Below the pieces are notes generated by a model. It did not search any database. It worked only from the letters and a program-made list of their open reading frames with translations, and was not told where the DNA came from. A DNA stretch of 64,000 nt from positions 16,991 to 80,990 of the forward strand of contig JAGVAB010000048.1 of the NCBI GenBank assembly GCA_020060485.1, read 5' to 3'. Shown piece by piece: positions 17,993-27,043 of this stretch (the stretch's first letter is position 1; the number at the start of each line of letters is the position of its first letter). This DNA comes from Anaerolineales bacterium. GTDB taxonomy: Bacteria; Chloroflexota; Anaerolineae; Anaerolineales; Anaerolineaceae. The position numbers were made by a program, and so were the translations under genes.

Positions 17993-19099
17993 ATGCGAAT
18001 AGCTTATGTCACGTTGCACATGTCCTCCAGATACATCTTTGGCGGCGTCGGAAAGAAGATCCAATCCCAGATCAACGTTTGGAAAGAAAATGGGCATGAA
18101 GCCCACCTTTTTGTGCATTGTTCAGAAAGCATGCCAGTCCCTAATGCTTCCGTTTTTCCTTACTGGCCAGGCACTTCTCTCCCTGTACTGCGGTCAATTT
18201 TCAGAGAAAGCGCCAGAATTACCGCATTGAGAAAAATGATCCGGGCCGTAAAAGACGATAACCCGGATATCATTTACTTGCGCTACGGGATGTTCTGCCT
18301 GCCACTGCAGCGACTTTATGCCATTGCCCCGGTAGTTGTTGAGCTAAATACCCTGGACAAGCAGGAATATCGCCACCGTGGCTTATTCTATTATTGGCTG
18401 AATCGCCTTGGAAGAGAGATCATCCTTTCCAAAGCATCCGCTTTTGTTTCTGTAAGCCATGAAATTGCCGTCCATCCCACCATGAGCAAGTTTCACAAAC
18501 CGGTCACTGTGATCGCCAATGGTATTTTGGTAGAGGACTCGCAAATCTTGCCTGCCCCTCAAAACAAGACACCTCATCTTGTGTTCATCGGCACCGCAGG
18601 GATGCCCTGGCACGGCGAAGACAAGTTGGTCTGGCTGGCCAGGCAGTATCCTGAAATCCACATTGATATCATCGGCTCGTCCAGAGAAGATCTCGCAAAT
18701 ATGGAAATCCCGGAAAATGTCACCTGTCACGGCTTCCTGAATGAAGAAGATTTTTTGAAAATCTATGCCACCAGCGACGTGGCAGTTGGCACTTTAGCGC
18801 TGCACCGTAATCAAATGGAAGAAACGTCTACATTGAAAACCAGGGAGTATTTACGCGCTGGTCTGCCCGTAATTTTGGGGCATCAGGATACAGATTTGAT
18901 AGGGAAAGAATTTGAATTCGTTTGTCAAATCCCCAATCGCGAAGACAACGTCATCACCCATGCTGAACAGATACGAGAATTTGTATACAGCATGATGGGA
19001 AAGAGGACCGACATAAGCCTGATATTGCCATTGATCGACCAGCGCCAAAAGGAAAAAGAGCGTCTCAAATTCTTTGGCACAATACTTGATGCCCATTAA
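17993..19099 (+). CDS. GT4-like glycosyltransferase of the polysaccharide cluster
   Basis: A 368-residue GT-B glycosyltransferase. MRIAYVTLHMSSRYIFGGVGKKIQSQI is a typical acceptor-domain start with a glycine loop. The second domain contains LVFIGTAGMPWHGEDKLVWLA and ends with GTLALHRNQMEETSTLKTREYLRAGLPVILGHQDTD, where the EX7E region interacts with the sugar nucleotide; here the first acidic residues are in MEETSTLKTRE. It is the first gene of a plus-strand series (flippase, second glycosyltransferase, MFS), so it likely builds a surface glycan. Donor unknown. Confidence 0.8.
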   Translation: MRIAYVTLHMSSRYIFGGVGKKIQSQINVWKENGHEAHLFVHCSESMPVPNASVFPYWPGTSLPVLRSIFRESARITALRKMIRAVKDDNPDIIYLRYGMFCLPLQRLYAIAPVVVELNTLDKQEYRHRGLFYYWLNRLGREIILSKASAFVSVSHEIAVHPTMSKFHKPVTVIANGILVEDSQILPAPQNKTPHLVFIGTAGMPWHGEDKLVWLARQYPEIHIDIIGSSREDLANMEIPENVTCHGFLNEEDFLKIYATSDVAVGTLALHRNQMEETSTLKTREYLRAGLPVILGHQDTDLIGKEFEFVCQIPNREDNVITHAEQIREFVYSMMGKRTDISLILPLIDQRQKEKERLKFFGTILDAH

Positions 19100-19239
19100 A
19101 CCAAACGTATCAAAATCCCTTCGAAAACGACTTGCCTTCATTAGCTCACAATGCAATCCTTGATATAATGATGCACCGAAAAATTAAGGCCTGACCCTGG
19201 CCCCTAATCCATTTCAATCCGTCAGAAAAGAAATATTCC

Positions 19240-20712
19240 ATGTCCGACCCTCAAATCATTGCTAAAAACAGCGTCAAATCTACAGGGTGGAATTTGTCAG
19301 CCAATATTTTCATGACCCTGTGCAGCTTTCTGCGGATCTACATTTTGGCACGCCTCGTCTCTGTTGAAACGTACGGCGTCTATGGCAAAGCCTTGTCTTT
19401 TGTTTTCATTGCCATCCCTTTCCTGTATCTCGGTCATGGGACTGCCATGCTGCATCGCGCTCCAGAAACAGAAGATGAAGAGAATAGCGCAACGGTACTG
19501 TTTACGTTGTGTTTGATTACCAGTTTCGTCTGGGCGATCTTGATGGTACTGGCTGCAAACCTGTTCTTTGATCTCACCAACCCCACCACAAAAGTCGCTT
19601 TTTACGCCTTGATCTTTGCCGAAGCATTCTCCAATACAGCCAGTACCCCCAGAATACTTTTTGCCCGTAAAGTGGACTTCAAACGCCAGGCCATCATCAC
19701 CTTTGTCCAGGAGCTGATTGGCATCATACTGGCCGTTGTTTTGGCCAGGCTTGGCGCAGGCATCTGGGCACTGGTCAGCGCCAATCTGGTGCCCTCCATC
19801 ACGTCCTTTGTACTGCTGTATTTTTGGAGGCCCATCTTTTACCCCCGGCTCAACTGGCAACCTGGAGTGGTCAAATATTTCTTTCGGTTCGGGTCAAAAG
19901 TGGCATCCGAATCCCTGATCTACAATCTGCAAGAACGTATTGACGACCTGTGGGTAGCCTCCTATCTGGGTTCCACTGCAGCGGGATTTTACACTCAGGC
20001 CCATATCATTGCGCGATACCCGCTTAAAATCTTTTCCACACCAGTCATCAATGTGGCCAGCGGAACATTTAACGCCCTCAAAAACGACAAGAATGCATTG
20101 GGGCAATCCTTTGAAACAGTTTGCAGTTTTCTCTCGCGGCTGACATTTTTCATTGGTGGAGCAATATTCCTCATTTCACAAGAATTCGTTGTCATTTATC
20201 TTGGCGATAAATGGCTGCCTTTATTAAACGCAATGCGCATCATGGTCGCCTATATGATGATTGAACCCATAAAGGAAGCTTTCTCAAAACTTTTTTCCGC
20301 CATCGGGCATCCTGAATTAGCCTTGCGGGCGCGCATCTGGCAATTGCTTTGCCTGGTAGCAGGCATCGCGATCTTCTCCTGGTGGCTTCCCTGGGAAATT
20401 GAAGGCGTTGCACTGGCAGTGAATATTTCTATACTGGTGGGGTTACTAATCATGATCTTTTTGCTCCGGCCGCACCAAAAGGTCTCCTGGAAAATGATTT
20501 TTGGCGCACCCGTTCTGGCGGTGACCCTGGCGGCAGTCGTTTCGGTCGGTGTGTTCTCTCAGGTGCATTTCGAATCTGTCTGGATTTCTGCACTTTCCAA
20601 ACTGGGCATCTGGTCAATGGTCTACTGGCTGGTAGAATTCATTTTCGACCGAAAATACCTGGCCGACTTGCTGCGCATTATGCGAAAATATATGCTCAAA
20701 AAGGCAGCATAA
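19240..20712 (+). CDS. Lipopolysaccharide/oligosaccharide flippase (MOP superfamily, Wzx-like)
   Basis: A 490-residue integral membrane protein with about 12-14 hydrophobic helices that moves lipid-linked sugars across the cytoplasmic membrane. The opening KSTGWNLSANIFMTLCSFLRIYILARLVSVETYGVYG is characteristic of the polysaccharide synthesis (PST) branch, and the middle part IDDLWVASYLGSTAAGFYTQA is the conserved signature of this group. It sits between two glycosyltransferases 140 and 98 bases away, fitting a single surface-polysaccharide locus. No polymerase (Wzy) is visible, so the product may be exported as single units or polymerised elsewhere. Confidence 0.88.
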   Translation: MSDPQIIAKNSVKSTGWNLSANIFMTLCSFLRIYILARLVSVETYGVYGKALSFVFIAIPFLYLGHGTAMLHRAPETEDEENSATVLFTLCLITSFVWAILMVLAANLFFDLTNPTTKVAFYALIFAEAFSNTASTPRILFARKVDFKRQAIITFVQELIGIILAVVLARLGAGIWALVSANLVPSITSFVLLYFWRPIFYPRLNWQPGVVKYFFRFGSKVASESLIYNLQERIDDLWVASYLGSTAAGFYTQAHIIARYPLKIFSTPVINVASGTFNALKNDKNALGQSFETVCSFLSRLTFFIGGAIFLISQEFVVIYLGDKWLPLLNAMRIMVAYMMIEPIKEAFSKLFSAIGHPELALRARIWQLLCLVAGIAIFSWWLPWEIEGVALAVNISILVGLLIMIFLLRPHQKVSWKMIFGAPVLAVTLAAVVSVGVFSQVHFESVWISALSKLGIWSMVYWLVEFIFDRKYLADLLRIMRKYMLKKAA

Positions 20713-20809
20713 ATGTGCGCTTATATCTTTCATTCACGGATGTTTCAGATCATCAACCGGTTTTCGCACCTGGCTAGAATAACAATAATTCACAGGAGAT
20801 CATAACCTC

Positions 20810-21943
20810 ATGGATTCTTCACCTAAATTATTGCTTCTTGGCAGCCAGATGGAAACCGGAGGCGCACAACGGCTATTACTGGACCAGGCATATTGGTTCA
20901 CAAGCAATGGCTGGCAAGTAACTGTGGCTTTTTTGTATGACAAAGAAGGTCTGCACGAAAAATGGCAAAGTGACGCCTCTTATCCAATCATCAATCTGGA
21001 AGCAAAGAAATCCGGCAAGAATGCAATCATAAATTTACTTGCTTTGATCAAAGGACTTAGCCGCTTGTCAGGCATCATGCAATCACAACACTTTGATGCC
21101 ATCGAAACTTTCACCCATCACGCCAACCTGATTGGCTTGCCTTTGGCCTGGCTTTATCACATCTCAACAAGAGTGGGATCGCACCATGGTCATATTCTGG
21201 GGTTTTCCAAATATCTGGAAAAAATTCACGCCGGGGTGGTGAACATCTTCGCTACCCATCTTGTGGCTGTAGGGCAAAACGTTCAAAAAGAAGCTATCAA
21301 AGAAGGGATACGCAAGGATAAGATCACCGTCATTTCTAATGGGGTGAACCTCACACAAACCAGTTCCCAAATTACCCGGAAACTACGGGAATCAATTGGA
21401 TGTAAGAATGGCATGTTAGTATTAACTGCCGGTCGCATGACGTACCAAAAAGCCCAAACCTTCTTCCTGAAAGCCGCTGCCCAGGTCTTGCCCAAGCACC
21501 CCGCAACCATCTTTGCTTTGGCAGGGGATGGCCCTTTGCGGCAAGAACTGGAAGAAGAAGCCCACCTTCTGGGTATTGCAGACAATGTACGCTTCCTGGG
21601 AATCCGCTCCGATCTCTTGCACTTAATGGCAGCAGCAGATATATTCGCCCTGTCTTCGCGGTGGGAAGGGCTTCCTATGGTCTTGCTGGAAGCAATGGGC
21701 ATGGGAACCGTTGTTATTTCTACCCGTGGAGCGAGTGCAGAAGAAGTGATTCGCAATCATGAAAACGGCGAACTGGTTGAACCTGAAAATGCTGAAGCCT
21801 TGGCTATCGCCTTGGACCAACTGCTTTCCAACAATGAATTGCGACAACAGATGGCATCTGCCGGCCAGGAGACGATCCTGAAAGGCTATACAATGCACAT
21901 CATGTGTCAGAAATACGCCAAACTTCTCAAGCCCTCAACATAA
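20810..21943 (+). CDS. GT4-family glycosyltransferase of the polysaccharide cluster
   Basis: A 377-residue GT-B enzyme. LLLLGSQMETGGAQRLLLDQAYWF at the N-terminus carries the GGAQR loop common in capsule and O-antigen GT4 enzymes. The C-terminal domain has LTAGRMTYQKAQTFFLKAAAQ, FALAGDGPLRQELEEEA, and FALSSRWEGLPMVLLEAMGMG with the EX7E signature. AGGAG stands 11 bases before the ATG. The MFS gene follows after 15 bases, so the two are probably co-transcribed. Confidence 0.88.
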   Translation: MDSSPKLLLLGSQMETGGAQRLLLDQAYWFTSNGWQVTVAFLYDKEGLHEKWQSDASYPIINLEAKKSGKNAIINLLALIKGLSRLSGIMQSQHFDAIETFTHHANLIGLPLAWLYHISTRVGSHHGHILGFSKYLEKIHAGVVNIFATHLVAVGQNVQKEAIKEGIRKDKITVISNGVNLTQTSSQITRKLRESIGCKNGMLVLTAGRMTYQKAQTFFLKAAAQVLPKHPATIFALAGDGPLRQELEEEAHLLGIADNVRFLGIRSDLLHLMAAADIFALSSRWEGLPMVLLEAMGMGTVVISTRGASAEEVIRNHENGELVEPENAEALAIALDQLLSNNELRQQMASAGQETILKGYTMHIMCQKYAKLLKPST

Positions 21944-21958
21944 ATCGGACAGGAAAAT

Positions 21959-23212
21959 ATGTTTCAAAAAATTCGCAAAACCTATTACGAATATCCGCAT
22001 ACCTTCTGGATGCTGGTCATTGCAGTCTTCATCGATCATGTAGGCGGCGCCCTGATCTATCCCTTCCTTTCCCTCTACATCACCCACAAGTTCGGGGTGG
22101 GCATGACCCAGGTAGGCCAGATCTTCGCCATCTATGCCATTTTTGGTGTCTTTGGCAACATCATCGGCGGCGCCATGACGGATAAATTCGGCCGCAAGTC
22201 CATGCTTATCTTTGGTCTGGTGGTCAGCGCCTTAACCGCCCTTTTCATGGGTTTCATCAACGAATTCTCGGTCTTCTATTTCCTGACCGCCATCGTCGGT
22301 CTGTTCTCGAATGCCGGCGGACCGGCACAACAAGCAATGGTGGCCGACCTGCTGCCCGAAAAACAACAAACTGAAGGGTATGGTGTCATGCGGGTTGCGG
22401 CCAACCTGGCAGTTGTCATCGGTCCGGCCATTGGTGGCTTGCTCGCCTCACGTTCGTTCCTGTACCTCTTTATCCTGGATGCGATCATCTCTACCCTTAC
22501 GGCTGGCTTTGTACTGGTGGTGCTGCCCGAGACCAAGCCCCAGGTCAGCAAAAAACACAAACCGGAAAGCTTTGTTAAAACGCTCTCTGGATACGGCAGC
22601 GTGCTCAAAGACAGCCTGTTCATGGTCTACATCCTGATCTCCATGCTGCTAACGATCGCTTACATGCAAATGAACAGCAGCCTGTCCGTCTTCTTGCGAG
22701 ACATGCACCAGATTTCGCCCCAGGGATATGGCTATTTGCTCAGTTTGAATGCTGCTCTGGTGGTCGCCTTCCAGTTCTGGGTCACGCGGCGGCTCAGTAA
22801 ATACCCGCCCATGCTGATGATGGCCCTGGGCACTTTGCTGGTTGGCCTGGGTCTTTCCATCTACGGCTTTACCAGCCTGTACGCCATCTTTATGGTCGCC
22901 ATGATCATCCTGACCATCGGCGAGATGATCTGGTCGCCTGTTGGCCAGGCGCTGGTCGCCCGTTTTTCACCAGAAAATATGCGCGGCCGTTATATGGCCC
23001 TCTTTGGATTTTCCTGGATCATTCCCTCTGCCATTGGCCCTCTGGCGGCTGGCATCATCATGGACAATTACAATCCCAATTGGGTCTGGTACGCTTGCGG
23101 CATCCTCAGCCTGATGGCCGCCTTGGGATTTGGCGCGCTGCACCTGCGCGCCGGACACCGCTTTGCAGCACCGGCACAGACAACTGTTGATGCGCTCCCC
23201 ACTGCCGATTAA
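21959..23212 (+). CDS. MFS transporter, drug:H+ antiporter-like
   Basis: A 417-residue, 12-helix major facilitator. The loop between helices 2 and 3 carries GGAMTDKFGRKSMLIFGL, the classic MFS motif A, and NAGGPAQQAMVADLLPEKQQTEGYGVMRVAANLAVVIGP matches the DHA1 group (MdtH-like). It may export a small molecule or drug. The position at the end of the polysaccharide cluster may be incidental. A REP-like hairpin and a terminator follow at 23224 and 23267. Confidence 0.88.
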   Translation: MFQKIRKTYYEYPHTFWMLVIAVFIDHVGGALIYPFLSLYITHKFGVGMTQVGQIFAIYAIFGVFGNIIGGAMTDKFGRKSMLIFGLVVSALTALFMGFINEFSVFYFLTAIVGLFSNAGGPAQQAMVADLLPEKQQTEGYGVMRVAANLAVVIGPAIGGLLASRSFLYLFILDAIISTLTAGFVLVVLPETKPQVSKKHKPESFVKTLSGYGSVLKDSLFMVYILISMLLTIAYMQMNSSLSVFLRDMHQISPQGYGYLLSLNAALVVAFQFWVTRRLSKYPPMLMMALGTLLVGLGLSIYGFTSLYAIFMVAMIILTIGEMIWSPVGQALVARFSPENMRGRYMALFGFSWIIPSAIGPLAAGIIMDNYNPNWVWYACGILSLMAALGFGALHLRAGHRFAAPAQTTVDALPTAD

Positions 23213-23223
23213 AAACCAGGTCA

Positions 23224-23256
23224 AACCGGCCACTCCGACAAGCTCAGTGGCCGGTT
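23224..23256. repeat. REP-like hairpin with conserved loop CCGACAAGCTC
   Basis: AACCGGCCACT pairs perfectly with AGTGGCCGGTT around an 11-base loop. The same loop core (CGACAAGCTC) recurs in hairpins at 48152 and, with small changes, at 49800 and 57345, each with a different stem. Confidence 0.75.
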
Positions 23257-23266
23257 CAAGAAACCC

Positions 23267-23298
23267 AAGAGAGTCCCGTTGAACAGCGGGACTCTCTT
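23267..23298. terminator. Bidirectional-looking terminator between convergent genes
   Basis: AAGAGAGTCCCG and CGGGACTCTCTT form a 12-bp stem with an 8-base loop, followed on the plus strand by TCTTC. It lies between the MFS gene (plus) and the NBR1-like gene (minus). Confidence 0.8.
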
Positions 23299-23311
23299 TC
23301 TTCGTCATGGA

Positions 23312-24484
23312 TCAGCGTTTGATCTGCGGGGTCATCCAGAACACTTTGTCATCCTGCGACGAGCCGTTATTGTGTACCTGTAAAATGAATTCCACCTGCT
23401 GGCCGTCCAGTGCCGAAAGGTCAAGATCAATGCGGGTATGCATGCCGTCATACACCTCGCGCCAGGTGCCCAGTGTATAAACCACCCCATTTGAAGCCAC
23501 ATAATTCAACTGGAAGGTGGCATCGCAGCGCTCCATGCCAGACATGCATCCCACCAGCGCCTGGAAACGATCTCCGCTGCGCACTGTCACCGCCGGGTAA
23601 CGTCCCATGATCATGCCCGTAGGTCCGCTGCTGGGCACCACAACCAGGGTGATCTCATCATCCTGATAATCCTTTTCGATCTTCGGGTCAAAGGTACGAT
23701 AGACAGAACCTTTACTGAAATCATCAACCGAAGACGGGCAGGATACCGTGCCAGTGGAACTTGACCAGCGAGCGGCGCAGAAATTGGCAGCGAAATCGAG
23801 CGGCCAATCCGCTGGCCAGGTGGAACGCTGGCTGATGCTGCGGATCGTGACCCAGAAAGACACATCGGCATTTGCGCCCAGGGCAAAAATGGCACCATTG
23901 GCGCTGCGTAATGCCCAGTAACCGGTGTATGTGCCTTCCCCAGCCGGGGTTGTCAACACCACCGACACATCCACGGTCTGACCAGGGTAAACAGTCTGGT
24001 TCAATGAAACCGCGCCTGGGCCATTCATCGCATTCCCGGAACGAAATACCAGGGAATAATCCGGCGTCCAGGTGCAGGAACCGGCATTGCGCAGCCGCCA
24101 GGTTTTGACAAATGTGGAACCTGGTTCAAAAGCGGTTCCATCCGGCACGGTCACATCCATCACAAATTGGATGCGGTTACAGGGCACCGGGGTGGCAGTT
24201 GGCAGCGGCGTGGCTGTGGGCGGCAGCGGGGTTTGGGTGGGCATTTCTGTGGGCGACGGCAGGGGTGTGGCTGTTGCCTCCAGCTGGGCAGGAAGCTGCG
24301 TGGCCTGAGCCATGGCTGTCTCCAGCACCGAGCGGGTCAATTCAGACTGCACGGTCAGGGCAACTGCCGTGTTCAACACATCCCCATTGGCCGCCTGTGA
24401 CGCACCAAACATGGGCAAACAGGCACCCACTATCAGCGCTGTCAAAGTCAGCAAGACCGGTATGATCGTTTTTTTCGCAGTCAT
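23312..24484 (-). CDS. Surface lipoprotein with NBR1-like (FW) Ig domain
   Basis: A 390-residue secreted lipoprotein (lipobox LIVGAC). After the signal peptide comes a helical segment, then a Pro/Thr-rich linker (PTEMPTQTPLPPTATPLP), then an NBR1-like immunoglobulin domain: FEPGSTFVKTWRLRNAGSCT followed by the GxxM loop, YPGQTVDVSVVLTTPAGEGTY and GYWALRSANG. These domains are frequent in Anaerolineae surface proteins. The last 150 residues form a further beta-rich domain with paired cysteines (NFCAARW, TVSCPSS, GCMSGMERCD). Function unknown; binding to cell wall or carbohydrate is plausible. ATG 24484 has AAGGAG upstream, preferred over the longer frame to 24538. Confidence 0.8.
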   Translation of the reverse strand: MTAKKTIIPVLLTLTALIVGACLPMFGASQAANGDVLNTAVALTVQSELTRSVLETAMAQATQLPAQLEATATPLPSPTEMPTQTPLPPTATPLPTATPVPCNRIQFVMDVTVPDGTAFEPGSTFVKTWRLRNAGSCTWTPDYSLVFRSGNAMNGPGAVSLNQTVYPGQTVDVSVVLTTPAGEGTYTGYWALRSANGAIFALGANADVSFWVTIRSISQRSTWPADWPLDFAANFCAARWSSSTGTVSCPSSVDDFSKGSVYRTFDPKIEKDYQDDEITLVVVPSSGPTGMIMGRYPAVTVRSGDRFQALVGCMSGMERCDATFQLNYVASNGVVYTLGTWREVYDGMHTRIDLDLSALDGQQVEFILQVHNNGSSQDDKVFWMTPQIKR

Positions 24485-24657
24485 TATCTTCTCTCCTTGG
24501 AACATGAAAATTCGCTGATAGGACGATACCGGCAGCAAAAAAGTTCCCGTGCAGTTAACCCGGTTGCAACTTTTTTTGAGAGTGAACGTATATTCTTATG
24601 AATCAAAAAACGAACAGGCAACTGTTTCTCGCATTTCATTTTTTAGGAGAATGAGCA

Positions 24658-25425
24658 ATGAAAATCAAACGAAACCTGCTTATCCTTTCACTGGTCACAG
24701 CGGCATTTGCCTTGAGCGCATGCAGCATCACCGTGACCAGAAACCCGGATGCAGACCTCACAATCACCCGCGGATCTGGCGCATTAACCAGCGAGACCCG
24801 CCAGGTCAGTGACTTTGATGCGGTACAGATTGACGGCTTTGGCAAACTCATCATCACCCAGGGCGAAACCGAGTCCCTGAAGATTGAAGCTGAAGACAAT
24901 ATTCTGCCCCACATCACCAGCCAGGTCAAAGGCAAAACCCTGTACCTGGGCTTGGATAATAACCGCTGGCAGAGCAGCTTCTTCCCCACAGAATCCGTCA
25001 CGTTCTATCTGACGGTCAAAAACCTGCAAAGTATTGACCTCTCCGGAGCAGCCGAGATCCAGATGGACGCGCTGCACACAGACAACATGAAACTGAACGT
25101 GAGCGGGGCGGGGAATGTTGAAATCAAGGCATTGAACGCCGAAAGTCTCAAGGTATCCTACAGCGGCGCCGGGAAATGCAGCCTGGGCGGTGAAGTTCAA
25201 AAACAGGACGTGCGCGTCAGCGGGCTGGGCAATTATAGCGCCAGAGACCTGCGCAGCCAGACTGCCAGTATTACCCTCAGCGGAGCCGGCAATATGGAAA
25301 TCTGGGCAGAAGAATCGCTCGACATCAACGTCAGCGGCGCAGGCCATGTCGAATACTGGGGCAACCCGCGTGTGAGCCAGAATATTTCCGGCATCGGAAA
25401 CATTAAGAGCCGCGGCAGCAAGTAA
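24658..25425 (+). CDS. DUF2807 (GIN domain) lipoprotein A
   Basis: A 255-residue lipoprotein (FALSAC) composed of a DUF2807 beta-helix-like domain: SETRQVSDFDAVQIDGFGKLIITQG, LKIEAEDNILPHI, then repeated short rungs such as LNVSGAGNVEIKAL, VSYSGAGKCSLGG and ITLSGAGNMEIWA. Each SGAG turn starts a new coil. The family is found on the outer face of many bacterial membranes, with no known biochemical role. It is paralogous to the gene at 26147, and both flank one membrane protein. GGAG stands 9 bases before the ATG. Confidence 0.85.
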   Translation: MKIKRNLLILSLVTAAFALSACSITVTRNPDADLTITRGSGALTSETRQVSDFDAVQIDGFGKLIITQGETESLKIEAEDNILPHITSQVKGKTLYLGLDNNRWQSSFFPTESVTFYLTVKNLQSIDLSGAAEIQMDALHTDNMKLNVSGAGNVEIKALNAESLKVSYSGAGKCSLGGEVQKQDVRVSGLGNYSARDLRSQTASITLSGAGNMEIWAEESLDINVSGAGHVEYWGNPRVSQNISGIGNIKSRGSK

Positions 25426-25434
25426 GCAAAACCC

Positions 25435-25464
25435 TTTTCCCCCGATGACAATGTCGGGGGAAAA
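25435..25464 (+). promoter_or_regulatory. Intra-operon hairpin
   Basis: TTTTCCCCCGA and TCGGGGGAAAA (11 bp, loop of 8) lie between the first DUF2807 gene and the membrane protein gene. There is no U-run, so it is more likely an mRNA-stabilising or partial attenuating structure than a terminator. Confidence 0.55.
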
Positions 25465-25508
25465 CTTATCACGCATATTAAAACCAAAGTTTTTTAAAGG
25501 AGTCAACC

Positions 25509-26135
25509 ATGACTGAAAACGAAATCCAACCTATCGAGATCCTCCCCGATGAAATCCCCCCGGTGATTGAAAGCGAACCCGCACAAGATGCGCCGCGGAC
25601 TGTCAAGAGCCAGCCCGCCGCCAAATCTGCCAAAACCAATCTGGTGATCGGTGTGGCGCTGATCGGCGTGGGCCTGTTGTTCATCGCCAGCCAGTTCCTG
25701 AACATCCGCATCGGACGTTTCATCTGGCCATTCTTTATCCTGGCTCCAGGCGCCATGCTGCTCTCTTTTGCCTTTTCAAGAAAAGTGATCAACGGCGAAC
25801 CGCTGGCTATCCTGGGCAGCATGACCACCACCCTGGGACTGTTGCTGCTTTACCAAAGTGTTACCGGCCATTGGGCCAGTTGGGCCTACGCCTGGGCATT
25901 GATCGCTCCCACATCGATCGGAGCAGGGCTTTGGCTATACGGCTCGCACAGAGACCGCTCCGAAATGATCAGTTCCGGCAAGACCGTTGTTACGGTCGGG
26001 TTGACCATCTTCCTGGTGGGAGCAGTGTTTTTTGAAATGCTGCTGGGCATCAGCCGGCTGGGCGGAGTGCTCATCCCCGTGGTGCTGATCCTGCTGGGCG
26101 GTTTCCTGTTGTTCAAAAATCTTTTTAAAAAGTAA
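25509..26135 (+). CDS. Multi-pass membrane protein between two DUF2807 lipoproteins
   Basis: A 208-residue protein with an acidic, Pro-rich cytoplasmic N-tail (about 45 residues) and five or six hydrophobic helices, including NLVIGVALIGVGLLFIASQF and FIWPFFILAPGAMLLSF. The layout resembles the LiaI/LiaF-type or DUF5668 membrane domains that often neighbour GIN-domain proteins, although sequence identity to them could not be checked. AAGGAG lies 8 bases upstream. Its spacing to the second DUF2807 gene is 11 bases, so the three genes form one operon. Confidence 0.7.
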   Translation: MTENEIQPIEILPDEIPPVIESEPAQDAPRTVKSQPAAKSAKTNLVIGVALIGVGLLFIASQFLNIRIGRFIWPFFILAPGAMLLSFAFSRKVINGEPLAILGSMTTTLGLLLLYQSVTGHWASWAYAWALIAPTSIGAGLWLYGSHRDRSEMISSGKTVVTVGLTIFLVGAVFFEMLLGISRLGGVLIPVVLILLGGFLLFKNLFKK

Positions 26136-26146
26136 AGCAGGGAAAA

Positions 26147-26887
26147 ATGAACAAACGAATCTCTACCATATTCGCACTTGTCCTGAGCGCCCTTTTCCTT
26201 ATGGCTTGCAGCGTGAGTGGCTTCGGCCTGGTGCGCGGCTCTGGCAAGGTGGTCAACGAAACCCGCCAGGTCAACGGTTTCGACCGGGTTGAAATCAAGG
26301 ATGGCGGCAGCCTGTATCTCATTCAGGGCACGCAAGAATCCCTCGAAATCGAAGCTGAAGACAACATCATGCCCTATGTGCAAAGCCGGGTCGTCAACAA
26401 CACCTTGATCCTCGAGCTGGATGACACAGTCAACAAAAGCTTTTTTACCACCCGCCCCATCAAGTATTACCTGACAATGAAGGACGTACACGGTCTGGCA
26501 ATCAGCGGCGGGGGCGACATTGAAACCAGTAACATCACCACCGACACCCTGCTGACTGATATCAGCGGGGGCGGCAATTTGCGGATTGACGTTTTGAAGG
26601 CTAACTCCCTGAATGTCAATGTCAGCGGAGGCGGTGACATTGACATCCTGAACGGCGAGGTTCCTGAACAAAACATCCGCGTCAGCGGCGGCGGAAATTA
26701 TGATGCCCGCGACCTGTCGAGCCAGAACGTTACCGCCAATGTTAGCGGCGGCGGCGATCTGACCGTATGGGTTGAAGGAACGCTGGATGTCAATGTCAGC
26801 GGCGGGGGCAGCGTTTATTATTATGGGAAACCTGTCGTAAACAGTTCCATCTCTGGTGGTGGTGATGTGATCCGGCGGGAGAAGTAA
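26147..26887 (+). CDS. DUF2807 (GIN domain) lipoprotein B
   Basis: A 246-residue lipoprotein (LFLMAC) with a DUF2807 domain. VVNETRQVNGFDRVEIKDGGSLYLIQG aligns closely with lipoprotein A, and the turns are SGGG instead of SGAG (LAISGGGDIETSN, INVSGGGDIDILN-like, ANVSGGGDLTVWV). The systematic Ala-to-Gly change in the turns of one paralogue indicates an old duplication followed by homogenisation of each copy. Likely displayed outside the cell; function unknown. Confidence 0.85.
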   Translation: MNKRISTIFALVLSALFLMACSVSGFGLVRGSGKVVNETRQVNGFDRVEIKDGGSLYLIQGTQESLEIEAEDNIMPYVQSRVVNNTLILELDDTVNKSFFTTRPIKYYLTMKDVHGLAISGGGDIETSNITTDTLLTDISGGGNLRIDVLKANSLNVNVSGGGDIDILNGEVPEQNIRVSGGGNYDARDLSSQNVTANVSGGGDLTVWVEGTLDVNVSGGGSVYYYGKPVVNSSISGGGDVIRREK

Positions 26888-26991
26888 AACGAGCAATCCG
26901 CCTATCCTCCCATGAAAAGGTCAGGTTTGCATCAAGCCTGTTTCATGGCCAGGATGGAATTGGCATCTATCCAATCATGAGCCCGACACAA

Positions 26992-27022
26992 AACAAGGCT
27001 GCCTTTTTCAGGCAGCCTTGTT
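26992..27022. terminator. Terminator between DUF2807 operon and serA
   Basis: AACAAGGCTGCC and GGCAGCCTTGTT form a 12-bp perfect stem around TTTTTCA. It can serve both convergent transcripts: plus-strand DUF2807 operon and minus-strand serC-serA. Confidence 0.88.
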
Positions 27023-27043
27023 CGTATGCGTTTCAATCCTGAT

